This document shows positions 47,450 through 58,083 of a stretch of DNA of 64,000 nt, piece by piece. The position numbers and the translations under genes were made by a program. The notes under the pieces were generated by a model. That model worked only from the letters and a program-made list of their open reading frames with translations, was not told the origin of the DNA and searched no databases. The stretch comes from Episyrphus balteatus. Its lineage: Eukaryota > Arthropoda > Insecta > Diptera > Syrphidae. Every line of letters starts with the position of its first letter. Position 1 is the first letter of the stretch. The stretch covers positions 35,895,554 through 35,959,553 of the forward strand of contig NC_079137.1 in NCBI RefSeq assembly GCF_945859705.1, read 5' to 3'.

Positions 47450-48464
47450 CTTATGCACAGTGGCGTATCCAGAAAAAATGTTGGAGGGTCAGGAAAATTT
47501 TTTAACAATTTTTTAGAGGGTAAATGTGCGAAAAATTGTTCTCTATTTTTATTCATCTTTGATCGATAGTGAAGCGCTGTGCTGCGACACTGAAAGGGGT
47601 ATAGTAGCATTTTACTGCTCTCGACAGATTGGATTCATACTATTGTCTCCTCCTGTAGTACCTAGTGTTTTCTCAAAGTTCTTGTGTCCCAAACATATTA
47701 CACAAACAGCAAGGAGTTGAGTCATCCTTAAAAAAACACTTCATTTCGTTCGAACTTTGTCATGTGCTGAATCCAAAACTGAGCTAAACTCATCACTATT
47801 TTCGATACATACGCCCATGTTCCGCAATTCTACCAAAAGTGAATTCAAATATCTTTTCAAATTAACTTGAAATGAAATATCAATATTCTTTGTTTCGATC
47901 GATTTGGAGAACTTCCAAATTGCTTCGAACTGTCAGAACTGAAAGATATTCCATTTTTATTTTGTTTCTAAAGTGAAATTACTGCTGCTTTTTCAAATGC
48001 AGATTCATTGAAAAAGAAACAAAATTCACGAATAGAAACATAGTGAATTGAATTCGATCAGAAAATCAAAATGAGTGAAAAAATGCAGAACAACTTATTT
48101 CACTTTCAGCAAGTGAATGCGCAAAAAGTGAAATGCAGAACGTGGAAGTCTCAAAAACTTATTTTTAATGAAATTCTTTTTGATTTTTAATCCGAAATAA
48201 ATGTTTATATTTTTTCGTAATGTGTTGCTTTTTTAATCCAAATCGCAAACTGGAATTTGCTTAAAGAAACCTGTTGACTATCTAGATTTTGAGGTATATC
48301 AAAAAATTTATATTTCCAATGAGAAAAATATTATTTAAAAAAAAGTAAATATACTCAAGACGATCAAATATGGCGTTTTTAGATTGTTTAAGAAGTTTTT
48401 CAAAATTTACGGTCATGTAACTCGACGTCAAAATATCCCCCCTCAATACGCAACTGCTTATGTA
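47450..48464. mobile_element. hAT-like non-autonomous element, copy 2 (CAGTGGCGTAT ends)
   Basis: The element at 47458-48456 (999 bp) begins CAGTGGCGTATCCAG and ends CTCAATACGCAACTG. The flanks are CTTATGCA (47450-47457) and CTTATGTA (48457-48464), an 8-bp duplication with one change. The interior is collinear with copy 1 at 28949-30073, with substitutions and indels. Confidence 0.9.
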
Positions 48465-49376
48465 CTTTGAGCTCTTTAAAAAGTTAACAGAATGTATGTA
48501 TTTATTTCCGAAAAAGTTCCAAGTTCAATTTTATGCTACTTAGCTGGAACTTTTTTGTATACATAGGTAATGGAGGTGGAAAATTTGATGTGCAGGCATA
48601 TTTTCCAGGCATATGTCCAGGCATATTTTAATATGAAAACAAGATTTAATTTAAGTAATTTTCTTATTTACCGATTAAAATAATAGGCACGCATTAAAGA
48701 AAATATCGTCGCTCTTTAAGAAAACCGGCATAAATCAAAAATCCTGGTTTTTGAGTTATTAATGCAATTATATTGGAAACAATACATTCTTCTTTTTTGT
48801 AAACTCGGTACAAATTAAAAGGATTTGCATCCTATCACACAGCTAATTTTTTTTTCTGCAATTTATGAAAATAGTATGGAAAATTGACAAACCTGGAAAT
48901 TTAAAACAGCTTTTCTGAAGAATTAAGATTTTTGAACTATGCCAGTTTTCTAAACCAGCGACGATATATATTTTTGCTAGAAAAGTTTCCATTTAATTTT
49001 TATTTCATCTCAAAAAAGCGTTCCCGGACACGTCCATAACTCGAAAACTGTAGTTCAAATGGCTTAAAAACATAATTTTAAGTAATAATTACGGCATCTT
49101 AAAAATTATCTTAAAGTGTCAAAATTTTAATCATCTAACAAATGGCGCTGGAAGTCGTTTTTAAAGTTGACGTTATATCAACGTTATATAAATATATTAA
49201 ATGTACCTATATTAAAAGTTAGTTTTAGTTAGTTTAGTCATTTATAAGTAGCTTACATCAATTAAAAGTTATCCCGAGAACGCTTACTTTGAGGTGTTTT
49301 TATATTAAAATTTTATTTTTTTGGTCTAAAATGAACGAATTTGAAATAGGACCAAACTGCAGGCACCAGCTTTCGA
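48465..49376. other. Non-coding stretch containing one MITE
   Basis: Apart from the MITE at 48706-48964 and a short CCAGGCATAT direct repeat near 48600, I see nothing. Confidence 0.5.
48704..48966. mobile_element. 259-bp MITE with TA flanks
   Basis: TCGTCGCTCTTTAAGAAAAC at 48706 pairs with GTTTTCTAAACCAGCGACGA ending at 48964. Next inside, CGGCATA and TATGCCA, then TCAAAAATC and GATTTTTGA, also pair. TA borders both ends. It is non-coding. Confidence 0.7.
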
Positions 49377-50595
49377 ATGCAGAATAGAGCTGTAGCAAAT
49401 CGTATGTATTCGTTACTAAAATGCGGGTATTCACTTCAGTAACGAGTAACGAAACGTTACTTTCTAAACAGTATCGTTACTCGTATGTTTCGTTACTGGG
49501 TACTGAAGTAAAGAAACATACGAAACGTGCGAGATACGAAACATACGAGTAACGACGCGATTCCAGTTTCAATACTAAATCCGATGTAAGAGATACGAAA
49601 TGAAGTGATACACTCAATTTGTCGCATTTCGCATCTCGTGTCGGTATCGTAACCATAGTCAGAATGCTAACTGCAGATAATTATCTGGAGTTTACTTTTG
49701 TCTCTATTAAAACAGTAGTGCCAAGGTTCAATAATCATTGTGTTGTCGATAATTTATGCAGAAATATCAAAAGAGACGTTTTTGTATTTTCTCTATTTGG
49801 CCGAAATATGTATATCCACGACGCAACCAATCTGTTTATGGCCATGGTGTTAATTGTATTGATATTTAGCTAAAGAATGTACAAAAGTTTTTTGGTTTTT
49901 CAAAAAATTAGTTTATTTTCGGTGCAAAATTTTCAACACAAAAAAAGCAGAGAAAACGAGGTTTGAAAATCACTCTCAATAGAAAAAATAAATGAAAAAT
50001 TGTTCGACATGGTTGTATTGAAGAGTTAATATTTCGAGATCTGCGCATTGTACTTTTGAAATAAAGGTCTCTAAAGAATTGTGATAAGATTACTCAACGA
50101 ATATAAACAAAAAATTACCAAAGTTTTGTCGAAAAATTTGGAAAAAAATCAAAAAAGTTTCCACGTTTGATTAAAAAAAAAACGAAAAAAATTCAATGTA
50201 GCTACCTTTAAACTCTTATTACATGAGAATGCCGCAACTAATTTTAATGTTTATGACCTTAAAATGTAGCTTAGATTATAGAAATTGTTTTTGGTTTTTT
50301 TCAAAAAAAAAAAATTTTACACCCTTATACCAATGTACGAAACATACTAAAAATACCAAACATACGAAACGTATCAAATACATAAAATATACGAAATGTA
50401 CGAAACACACGAAGCATGCGAAAGTAACGAAAGTAACGAAACGTGCGAAACATGCGAAACATACGAAATATGCGAAAAATGCGAAACATACGAAAGTAAC
50501 GAGTAACGATATTATTGATGCGGGTACTAGTATCAAAAGTAACGTATACATGCGGGTACTCATTTTGTCGTTACTTTTACAGCCCTAATGCAGAA
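49377..50595. mobile_element. hAT-like element with terminal CGAAACAT arrays, 8-bp TSD
   Basis: The element at 49385-50587 (1203 bp) starts TAGAGCTGTA and ends TACAGCCCTA. It is flanked by identical ATGCAGAA (49377-49384, 50588-50595). Next to the left end are GTAACGA/TCGTTAC motifs and ACGAAACATACGA text (about 49440-49560). Next to the right end is a long array of 9-bp ACGAAACAT-like units (about 50335-50510). The Lys/Thr/His-rich open frame at 50223 is only this array translated. Confidence 0.85.
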
Positions 50596-50844
50596 GAATT
50601 ATCAAAATTGGTTCACACAGGCCAAAGCTATGATGTAACAAACATTAACAAAATAATTATTTTTATCAAGAAAAAAAAATGCAGACGAATTGAATACCTC
50701 CTCCTTTTTGGAAGTCGGTTAAAATCGGTCTAAATCGGGAAATTCTTCAATAATTGATTGCAATTATTTAGATTGATTGCTTCTACCTAAATGAAAACTG
50801 GTTTGCATTTAACATAACGTGGCTTTCTTATTGAACTTTCACCA

Positions 50845-50977
50845 GGGGTCGAATTACAGCATACGATTACGATCATTCGTTAACGTTTTTACTATTTGTG
50901 TCTCTATTTATTTAGTAGAAAAAGATAGGGACACATAGCAACCATACGTTAACGAACGTATGCCGTAATTCGACCCC
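50845..50977. mobile_element. 133-bp hairpin MITE
   Basis: GGGGTCGAATTACAGCATACG at the left pairs with CGTATGCCGTAATTCGACCCC at the right, with inner CGTTAACG and GTGTCTCTAT/ATAGGGACAC pairings. The flanks CCA/AGG give no clear duplication. Confidence 0.75.
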
Positions 50978-51002
50978 AGGTTACTGTTCTTTGACATTGT
51001 TT

Positions 51003-51035
51003 TTTGACATTGAAAAGGCATTTGACAGTGTTTGG
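51003..51035 (+). pseudogene. LINE reverse-transcriptase crumb
   Basis: Eleven codons read FDIEKAFDSVW, the conserved first catalytic Asp block of LINE RTs. Nothing RT-like could be followed on either side. It may be a tiny relic or chance. Confidence 0.35.
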
Positions 51036-51085
51036 ACAAGAACTAATTCACACGCCTAACAAACTTCAATTTGTCTTCATTTCAG

Positions 51086-51171
51086 ATCGTTTAACACCCA
51101 ATTTGGAAGCTGCGAAACGTCTCATGCCCTGTGCAACTTGTCACCGAGTCCTCACCAATGATACACTATGA
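51086..51171 (+). CDS. Unidentified coding-like terminal exon
   Basis: A good acceptor (TTGTCTTCATTTCAG) opens a frame of 27 codons to a TGA at 51169-51171. It contains EAAKRLMPCATCHRVL, with a Cys-x2-Cys-His pattern that could form half a zinc site. The exon would start after the first base of a split codon (phase 1). The base composition is more balanced than in the surrounding sequence. I do not recognise the protein. The rest of the gene would have to lie upstream across large introns, and I could not find it. It could also be a chance frame. Confidence 0.4.
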
Positions 51172-51548
51172 GACTCTTCTCAAAAATGTATAGATTAAGC
51201 CTTTAAGTTGTTTCCCAATTCTTCAAATCACTTAAGAAAACTATTAATTTTTCTATCGATGCCAACAAAGTTTGAATCATAAGTTAAAGTACAAACATAC
51301 ATTTCAGTCATAACAAACTTTTAAAACCGTTAAACAATTAACCTTATTTCAACCAATAAACAAACCAATAGTCTTTAAAATAATTTCGTATCTTATTATG
51401 AAACCTAGCCAAGCTTTTAACTTTAACTTGTTATTTATGTGTAGGGATTCATTTGTCAATCTCAATCCAAAGTAATCAGATTATTACAAGTTGTTTTGTC
51501 ATATATATTTTCTATTACAACCAACCCCGTCGCCGCCGTCATTTCAAG

Positions 51549-51671
51549 TCATTTGAATCTAATAAGAAAATAGAAGCAGAAAAGAATTTACCTCTCGTGT
51601 TACACCTTCGACGATTTAAAACAAATGTTGAACAAATTGTCAAACATGCAAAGTCTATAGGTTCGACCTAA
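51549..51671 (+). CDS. Unidentified coding-like terminal exon (possible alternative 3' end)
   Basis: After a CGCCGTCATTTCAAG acceptor, a frame of 40 codons runs to TAA at 51669-51671. It is charged and helical in character (NKKIEAEKNLPLVLHLRRFK) and ends in AKSIGST. The frame continues upstream without a stop into PRRRRHF, so it may start earlier than the acceptor. It lies 380 bp after the exon at 51086-51171, so the two might be alternative ends of one gene. No family was recognised. Confidence 0.35.
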   Translation, partial: SFESNKKIEAEKNLPLVLHLRRFKTNVEQIVKHAKSIGST

Positions 51672-53341
51672 TTTACGCATGAATGCTTTGGCAATACGAT
51701 GGTATTATGGAAGAGAATCACAAATAAAAATAAAAAAAAATAAATAAATAAATAGAATAAAAAAAAAAGAAAAGAAAATCTATATGAAATTAATGCCACT
51801 GAAATCATAGAAATGTCACATTTAACATTTATTTTTGTACCTACATATATAACCAGTACTAATGCTCATGTTAACTAGGTGGGTGAGGTTGCTTCTGAAG
51901 ATTTAATAATCAAAAATTTTCATAAATTACACTGCTTCGAAAGAATTTGCATTTATTAAAAAAAAAAGTTGCGTATACACCACCATGACCCGTTTTGTAT
52001 TTTTATTGACAGGCACATGTCGAAAGGAAAAACACTTACGCACTCGACTTAAACTTGCTTATACTTTAACTAGAATGTGAACAGCTGTTCTGAGACACGC
52101 TTGTATTTGTTTTGCGCCATTATCTTGTTAGATAATGTGAAGTTAGTGTGGCTTAATGTTTTTTTTTTTTTAATTCTAAAAAAAATATAGGTACCTATAG
52201 TTGTTTGTGTAACAAACTTGTGCAAAGATTATTCAGTGGGTATTTAATTGTTTGATCAGGCCTATTATTAATAGAGCAGGCAGGGTTGGTTACAATTTTT
52301 ACTTGCGATATAGGTACTATATATCAAGTTATGCATTCGTACAAAAAAAAAAAGTTGAGATAACATTTTTCCATGACATTACGATGGTAGACAATGCCAA
52401 AAAAGTGGGTCCCGGAAGACCGTCTGTCTGTCTGTATAAGGAGCTACAGCCTAAACGGATAAACCGATTAATGTCAAACTTGGTATGTAGCGTTATTTGG
52501 CGACTCTCCAGAGGGGTTTTTGGAATTAATTTTTTTGGACCAAAAATAACGGTACTTGTCATATACCGATTTTAGTAAAATTGAAATATCTCAAAAACGG
52601 CTCTAACGATTTTGTTTAAAAAATTCAAATGTTAGTTTTAAACTAAGGTCTATCTTCCAATGAAAAATTTTTTGTTTGAAAATCATTATTAACGGTACCT
52701 GCCATAGAACCGTTTTTTCAAATCCGATTATCTCCGAAACTGCTTATTCGATTTAAACGAAACTTTTTGTGAAGGAGCATTTATATAATTGAAATATAAG
52801 CCAAAAATAAAATTTTGAAAAAAATTTTGAAAATTTTTTTTTGAAAAATCAAATTTTTGAAAACGGGACATTGAATTTTTTTGAAATTTTGTTTTTAGAT
52901 GTTGATTAGTGATTTCTACAGAATGGCATACCAATTTTATTTTAAAACTTTTTTTCCAAAAAATTATTTATAAAAAAATTTGTTTTTTAAAAAACGGCTC
53001 TAACGACTTTGAAATTTTTTTTTCTAAAAGTGCATCTTAATATATCAATCAAAACTGCATACTTGTTTTGGAGTTCAATTTAATTTCAGATTTTATTTTA
53101 TTGTTTTAAAAAACGAATTTTATTTTTTTTTTCCAAATTTCTATATAAGAAATCTTAAAAATTTAAGCAACTTTAACTCTAAGAGCAAGTTCGTGCGACC
53201 CAGTCGTGCATTTTATTAGTTTTAAGATCTTTTGTAAATTGTGGCGGTTGGAAACATTAAAAGATAATAATAGTTTTGCAATACATTTTTAATTAAATAC
53301 CTATATTTTTTTAAAAGATGTAGCTTTTGATACAGTTTTAT
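51672..53341. other. Non-coding region with a dispersed CTGTCTGT repeat
   Basis: Apart from the repeat listed at 52295-52620 there are only AT-rich runs with phrases such as AAAACGGCTCTAACGA repeated at about 52590 and 52990. Confidence 0.5.
52295..52620 (+). repeat. Dispersed CTGTCTGT repeat, copy 1
   Basis: Blocks ACTTGCGATATAGGTACTAT, CATGACATTACGATG, AATGCCAAA, GTCTGTCTGTCTGT, AGCTACAG and CTAAACGGATAAACCGATT occur in order. The copy at 57108-57350 has the same order. Class unknown, possibly a SINE or a non-autonomous DNA element. Confidence 0.6.
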
Positions 53342-53520
53342 TTAAGGCTTGGCCACACCGGAGGGTATGCGGTAGCGGTACGGGTAGAGGTAACGGTACT
53401 TGTATGAAAAAAATTCCAAACTGACATATCAACGTTCAGATGTGGAATTTTTTTCATACAAATATCGTTACCGCTACCCGTACCTCTACCGCATACCCTC
53501 CGGTGTGGCCAAGCCTTTAA
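53342..53520. mobile_element. 171-bp hairpin MITE flanked by TTAA, copy 2
   Basis: The element at 53346-53516 has the same length and almost the same sequence as the copy at 14987-15157. TTAA lies at both ends (53342-53345, 53517-53520). The arms of this copy pair slightly better (CCGGAGGG against CCCTCCGG). Confidence 0.9.
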
Positions 53521-53708
53521 GTTGAAAACTATGTATTTTCCATGTTGGTGGTTATTCAAAATAATAAACCTCCAAAAATATAATAATAGAGTTCGGATAG
53601 ATGGTTCTGTATAAATGACTTTTGGTATTTTGATAAACCTATTTTATAACTTATCTTTCGGCTAAAATAGTGGAATATGTTTTCTGTTCTAAACAAGATG
53701 TTCTAAAA

Positions 53709-54203
53709 AATGTACTCAATTTGGAAAAAAATTATTGGCAACAATAACGTGATGTACCTTTTTGTAAAGCCAGAAACTTGTTCTTGTATATCTTGTTTTT
53801 AAATAAAGCTGATTTAGTTTGAAAAAGTAACTTTAAAAAAAAAAAAAACAAAATAATCTTACGAGGTTTTCCATTAACAAGTTTTTTTCGATTTCTGAAA
53901 AACTAGCAAAAACGACTTAAAAGGTTATGAAGTTTAACCGTTGAAGTAAGAAATAAGAGCATTGATTTTTGAAAACTAAATTTGTGTTTGATTGCGTAAA
54001 ATTTTGAATTTTGTCTCCGTTTTTTTTTTCTTCAAAACCATGATTTTGAAAATTAAATTTTCAAAAACTAGTCTATTAAACGCTTTATAAAAACATAATA
54101 AAATGCATATCTAGTTTTTGGCTTTCCAAAAAGGTACAGCACGTTATTGTTTGTGTAACCCTTGGTTTTTAGTAATTTTTTTTTTCCGAATTGAGTCAAT
54201 TTT
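53709..54203. mobile_element. Foldback repeat with ~80-bp arms
   Basis: TGTACTCAATTTGGAAAAAA..., AACAATAACGTGATGTACC and TTTTTGTAAAGCCA on the left are inverted on the right as TGGCTTTCCAAAAAGGTAC, AGCACGTTATTGTT and TTTCCGAATTGAGTCAA. Boundaries are approximate and it is non-coding. Confidence 0.65.
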
Positions 54204-54339
54204 GTGCTATCGGTAAAATTATGACTAATGAGTTTCTTGACCGTAATTACCATTTATTAAATTTATTAAAAAAAATATTTCTAACATGAACAGATAAAAA
54301 AAAAATGTTAGAGTATTTTTTAAATTTATGTTTTTGGCA

Positions 54340-54975
54340 AAAATTCTGTTTATCAAAATTCGGCTTTTTTTCTATTCTGTTTTTATAAAAATTCTGCTTT
54401 TTAAATTCAGCTTTTCAAAATTCTGCCAGCATTATATTTGAACAAAAAAAATTCTGCCAATTCTGTTTTTTTTTTATAGCATAGCGCATAAAGCTAAAGA
54501 AAAATACATTCATTAATGTAATTTAACATTGGTACTTTCGTAAATTTTTTTTGTTTAAGTGTCGCAAATATTTTTTAAAATGCATAAATACTGAATTTCC
54601 TCAAATAAAATATATATTCTAATTGGAAATATTCATTTTTATTTGATAAATTAATAAATTTTTAATCATTTTCGTAAGTGCTTAATATTAAAAACCTTTT
54701 TTTTAATTTTTTCAAATTTATTCATTTATAAAACAAAAATTAATATGCTTTCAAAGAATGTGAAATTATAAAGGTAGGTAATAAAATTAGGGATCATTTT
54801 TCAAGAAGATGATTTTACTGAATTCTGCGCGCGCTTTTTTAACATTTTCCAAACCCTTTTTTTAGTTTTGTGCAGAATTTTAAAAAACAGAATTATGAAA
54901 AGCAGAATTTTGAAAAACAGAATTTTGAAAAGCAGAATTTTGTAAAGCAGAATTTTGAAAGCAGAATTTTGACCG
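54340..54975. mobile_element. Element with inverted arrays of CAGAATTTTGAAAA
   Basis: The right end (about 54870-54975) is a tandem array of about seven 14-17 bp units of GCAGAATTTTGAAAA. The left end (about 54340-54465) has the same motif in the opposite orientation (TTCTGCTTTTTAAA, TTCAAAATTCTG). The middle is AT-rich and non-coding. Confidence 0.65.
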
Positions 54976-55661
54976 CAACCCCCAATTAATAGATTGGTCC
55001 GAAGTTTTTTAGCAAACCCGAAAAATAATTTTTGCAACGGGTTTTAAAAAATTGTCATACAGTGACTTAATACCAACTAGGAATTGTTTAAAATACCTAA
55101 ATAAGTTTCCAGTCTTTTTACTCGAAATTAATACTTGCCCTTGATCTTGTTTACTACAAAGTTTATTTTTGCTAAAATCAAAAAAATAAAACTTTTAGAA
55201 AAATATTTCCTCACATAAAAGGTTTAGTTCAAATTTATATTTCAATTTGTATTATCTTAAAAATTGGTAAAGTGAAATTTTTAATTTTCATTTATTAGTT
55301 AATCTGCTTTAAAGTTCATACAAATTTATGTGTAGCTACTGTTTAAGCAACAATTGTACAAGATATAAAATAAATCTTCTCCACTCACACTGATCAATAA
55401 AAATCATAATCAAACAAATTTTGATACACTTTAATAAATTTAAAAATAAATTTATAGTTAAATATTAACAACCTGAACTTTTATGTTGATTCTGTTACTT
55501 TATCTTACTTATTCCTGCCCAATGGCAAACAGAAAATTAAAATTAATATGGCCAATAAGTTAAATGTGCTACTGTCTTATGCAAATAATATAAATATATA
55601 CGCAACTTTACACACATTTGTGTTTAATAGTTGGGTATATACATTAGCAATGCGGTCGCTA
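54976..55661. other. Non-coding AT-rich stretch, possible 3' UTR at its right end
   Basis: On the minus strand, ATTAAA about 40 bases after the stop of the exon at 55662 could be its polyadenylation signal. Otherwise nothing is seen. Confidence 0.4.
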
Positions 55662-55986
55662 CTAAATGCTGAAGCTGAGTTGAGTCCGTAAAGCCTGCCA
55701 GCCAAGTCCCATCAGCCAGACAACCGGTAACAGGATGACTGTAACAAATCCACGCAAATTATTGCCAATTCGCAGGCAAAAGTTTATTCCAGAATTATTT
55801 ACTTCACCATGACCGACGCAACGCAGCGTAATGGTGGATATACTTGGTTCGTCCTGGGCTGAGTCCGGTCCTCGAGCTTGGAACCAGCAACAGGTATTCA
55901 TAATTTGCATCCGGTCTGGCTTGATGTCTTCGTTTCGACAGAAAGCCGTGTCGGGTGCAGGAGACTGGCCGCGCACAGTCCACATA
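55662..55986 (-). CDS. Unidentified coding-like terminal exon, Cys-bearing with hydrophobic C-terminus
   Basis: A minus-strand frame of 108 codons ends at TAG (55662-55664). It stands out by its GC content and GC-ending codons from the AT-rich surroundings. It has six Cys residues, including an NTCCWF pair, then a hydrophobic segment GFVTVILLPVVWLMGLGW about 20 residues before the end, which could be a membrane span or anchor signal. An acceptor TGTAAAG precedes TATGTGG (exon start 55986); the alternative CAG acceptor at 55995 would put a TAA in this frame. I do not recognise the family. A second frame on the same strand (56025-55804) is Arg/Ser-rich and more likely a shadow. Confidence 0.5.
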
Positions 55987-56086
55987 CTTTACACCTGTTG
56001 TAAGTGGGGTATGTACTTTGGTCATTTTTATTTACTTTAGAGATGTGACGTTGTACGAGTTATATTCATATCCACTGTATAACTAC

Positions 56087-56198
56087 CTACCTGGTGGAAA
56101 AGGCACTCCAGTGTGTTTAAAGTTTGTTTCGCTTATTTTTAACGTTTGCATTTTTGCACAAGAGCCCACTTTGACAGTGAATGCAAATTGCGCTGACT
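56087..56198 (-). CDS. Possible upstream exon of the unidentified minus-strand gene
   Basis: Between an acceptor (TATTTCCTCGCAG) and tandem donors (CCACCAG|GTAG|GTAGTT) only one frame is open. It reads SAQFAFTVKVGSCAKMQTLK and ends GVPFPP. Using the second donor (exon end 56087) with the acceptor at 55986 joins it in frame to the 108-codon exon across an intron of about 100 bp. Using the first donor with the CAG acceptor at 55995 joins it to the Arg/Ser-rich frame instead. Both joins are possible on paper. Confidence 0.3.
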
Positions 56199-57464
56199 CT
56201 GCGAGGAAATATGAGTTGCTGAAGAGGGTCTAAAGATCGTTCCACCATTATAGCTAAACTAAACAACCAAGAGACGAAACGAAACGTGAGTTGAAGGTTT
56301 TGACTTGTTTCCGTGAAGGTTTGTGTTATTTTGCTGTTTTTTTTTTTTTTTTTTGCTACCAAGCTGGGACTGCTAATTAGAAAATATTTTTGAAATAAGA
56401 GAAAACGGAAAAGTTGGTCAACGTGATTTCATAGCAACTCGGATGTTCAAGAGTGCTAACGCTAAGATGGAGTGACTTGAGTTTGTAAATGTTTTTGCTG
56501 CACGCACGTGGCTTAAAAATAACATACTCGTCGTCGTCGTATAGACTCAATTAGAGCGACAAGGTAATTGATCTTTAACTACTCTGGAATAAGTGTTAAT
56601 TTATTTTTGAACTCTAGACTCTTTTGCAGGTGCAAGCATATTTGCCTTCAGTTAAATTGGCTATTTATTATGACTATTACTTAAAACGTTTGTTGCTTTG
56701 ATTAATTTTTTAAAATCAAAACAACAACAAATAGTCAAAAACAAATAATAATGTCATGTTAATTTGTTTCTTACAGAAATGTTACAATTCGGAACAACTT
56801 TGTATACCTAATATTATTATGTTTTTCATAATATCAACCTGAATGGAACAGTTCAGAAAGGTTCCTGGCTGTTTTAAATAATTTAAAATTGAAACAACTC
56901 AACTTCTTCTTATGTATATCTATATCTTGAAACAAGACATAATTTTCGTATCAAGTCCCGTTTTTAATTTTATAATTGAAAAAAATGGTGACAAATAATC
57001 TCTTTTTAATGCTTTTGCTCAGAAACAGATTGTTAATGCTGATTGAACTTAAACGAAAACTAATTTTTTTAGCCTACAAAAAAAGTAAAAAACAAATTAA
57101 ATTTCTTACTTGCGATATAGATAGGTAGATACTATAGAATTCGTACAAGTTTAGGATTCGGAAAAAAAATCGAACTCGAGATAGCAATTTTACATGACAT
57201 TACGATGATGGAGAATGCCAAACATGAGTCCGGCAATTCTGTCTGTCTGTCTATGTTTACCTCGAGTTACAGACTAAGCTAATAAAGCGATTTTATTCAA
57301 ACTCGGTAGTTAACAGTTTTGGGTGATTCCCTAGAGGACAAATTTAAATTGTTTTTTAGGACTTAAACTAACGGTAGGTACCTACTTGTCACTGTAGGAT
57401 GTAGGTCCACATAATAAGGTAATATCTTCCGTTGTCAAATTGTTTGTTAAAAATAGGCACCATA
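56199..57464. other. Non-coding region with a dispersed repeat copy
   Basis: It contains a CGTCGTCGTCGT tract near 56530 and copy 2 of the CTGTCTGT repeat (57108-57350). The part at 56400-56560 is less AT-rich than its surroundings but shows no open frame I can support. Confidence 0.45.
57108..57350 (+). repeat. Dispersed CTGTCTGT repeat, copy 2
   Basis: It is collinear with 52295-52620: ACTTGCGATATAG, CATGACATTACGATG, GAATGCCAAA, CTGTCTGTCTGTCT, GAGTTACAG and TAAAGCGATT. The sequence has diverged but the order and spacing are alike. Confidence 0.6.
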
Positions 57465-57938
57465 CAGGGGCGTACAAACCATTGGGGCAAGCGGGGCTGT
57501 GTCCCGGGGCCCCCCACACGCCAGGGCCCGGGCTGGAGACAATGCAGAAAGTTCCATACTTATAAAAGTAACAAAGCAAAAAAGATAAGATATTTGACAT
57601 GAATCCCTTCGGAGAGACAAATTGTATTATTCAGTGTTGGTAATGCATAATGAATTGGTTGTCGGCACATAATATAGCATCTCAAAAAAAAAAAAAAAAA
57701 TATATTACCTAAGGGGCCCAAAAAAAAAAAAGTTATATACTGTCTTAGGGCCCCAAAAAATGTTACTTGAATAGTCTTAGCGACCAACAAATGATACATC
57801 AGGGACCCCTAAAAAAAGTAGAACGTAGGTACTTTTTTATTTGTTCTTATTTTCTATATCAAATGGGCCCCCAAATATCAAAGGAGTCCCAAAATTTAGT
57901 CTTGCACCCGGGGCCCCGGCAACTCAACGTACGCCTCT
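57465..57938. mobile_element. hAT-like element with GGGGCCC-rich interior
   Basis: CAGGGGCGTACAAACCATTG at the left, then GGGGCCCC text. The right end reads CGGGGCCCCGGCAACTC then AACGTACGCCTC, the imperfect complement. Motifs GGGCCCC and GGGCCCA recur at 57713, 57750 and 57866. No 8-bp duplication was found, and the right end has mutated. Confidence 0.6.
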
Positions 57939-58083
57939 TTAATTTTTATATTTCAATCGCAGTAAACAGGAAATTTGTTTTTGTTTTAATTTATAAAATG
58001 TCATTTGAAAAAATTATAATATTGAAAAATAACAAATTTTCTTCGTGTTTCTTCTCGGAAAATTGTCGATAATTGTTAAAAAA

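Noticed and set aside
50223..50588. Lys/Thr/His-repeat protein
   Set aside because: Direct translation of the ACGAAACAT 9-bp array inside a hAT-like element.
55804..56025. 73-codon minus-strand frame overlapping the Cys-bearing exon
   Set aside because: Arg/Ser-rich and poorer codon bias than the 108-codon frame; kept only as an alternative splice reading.
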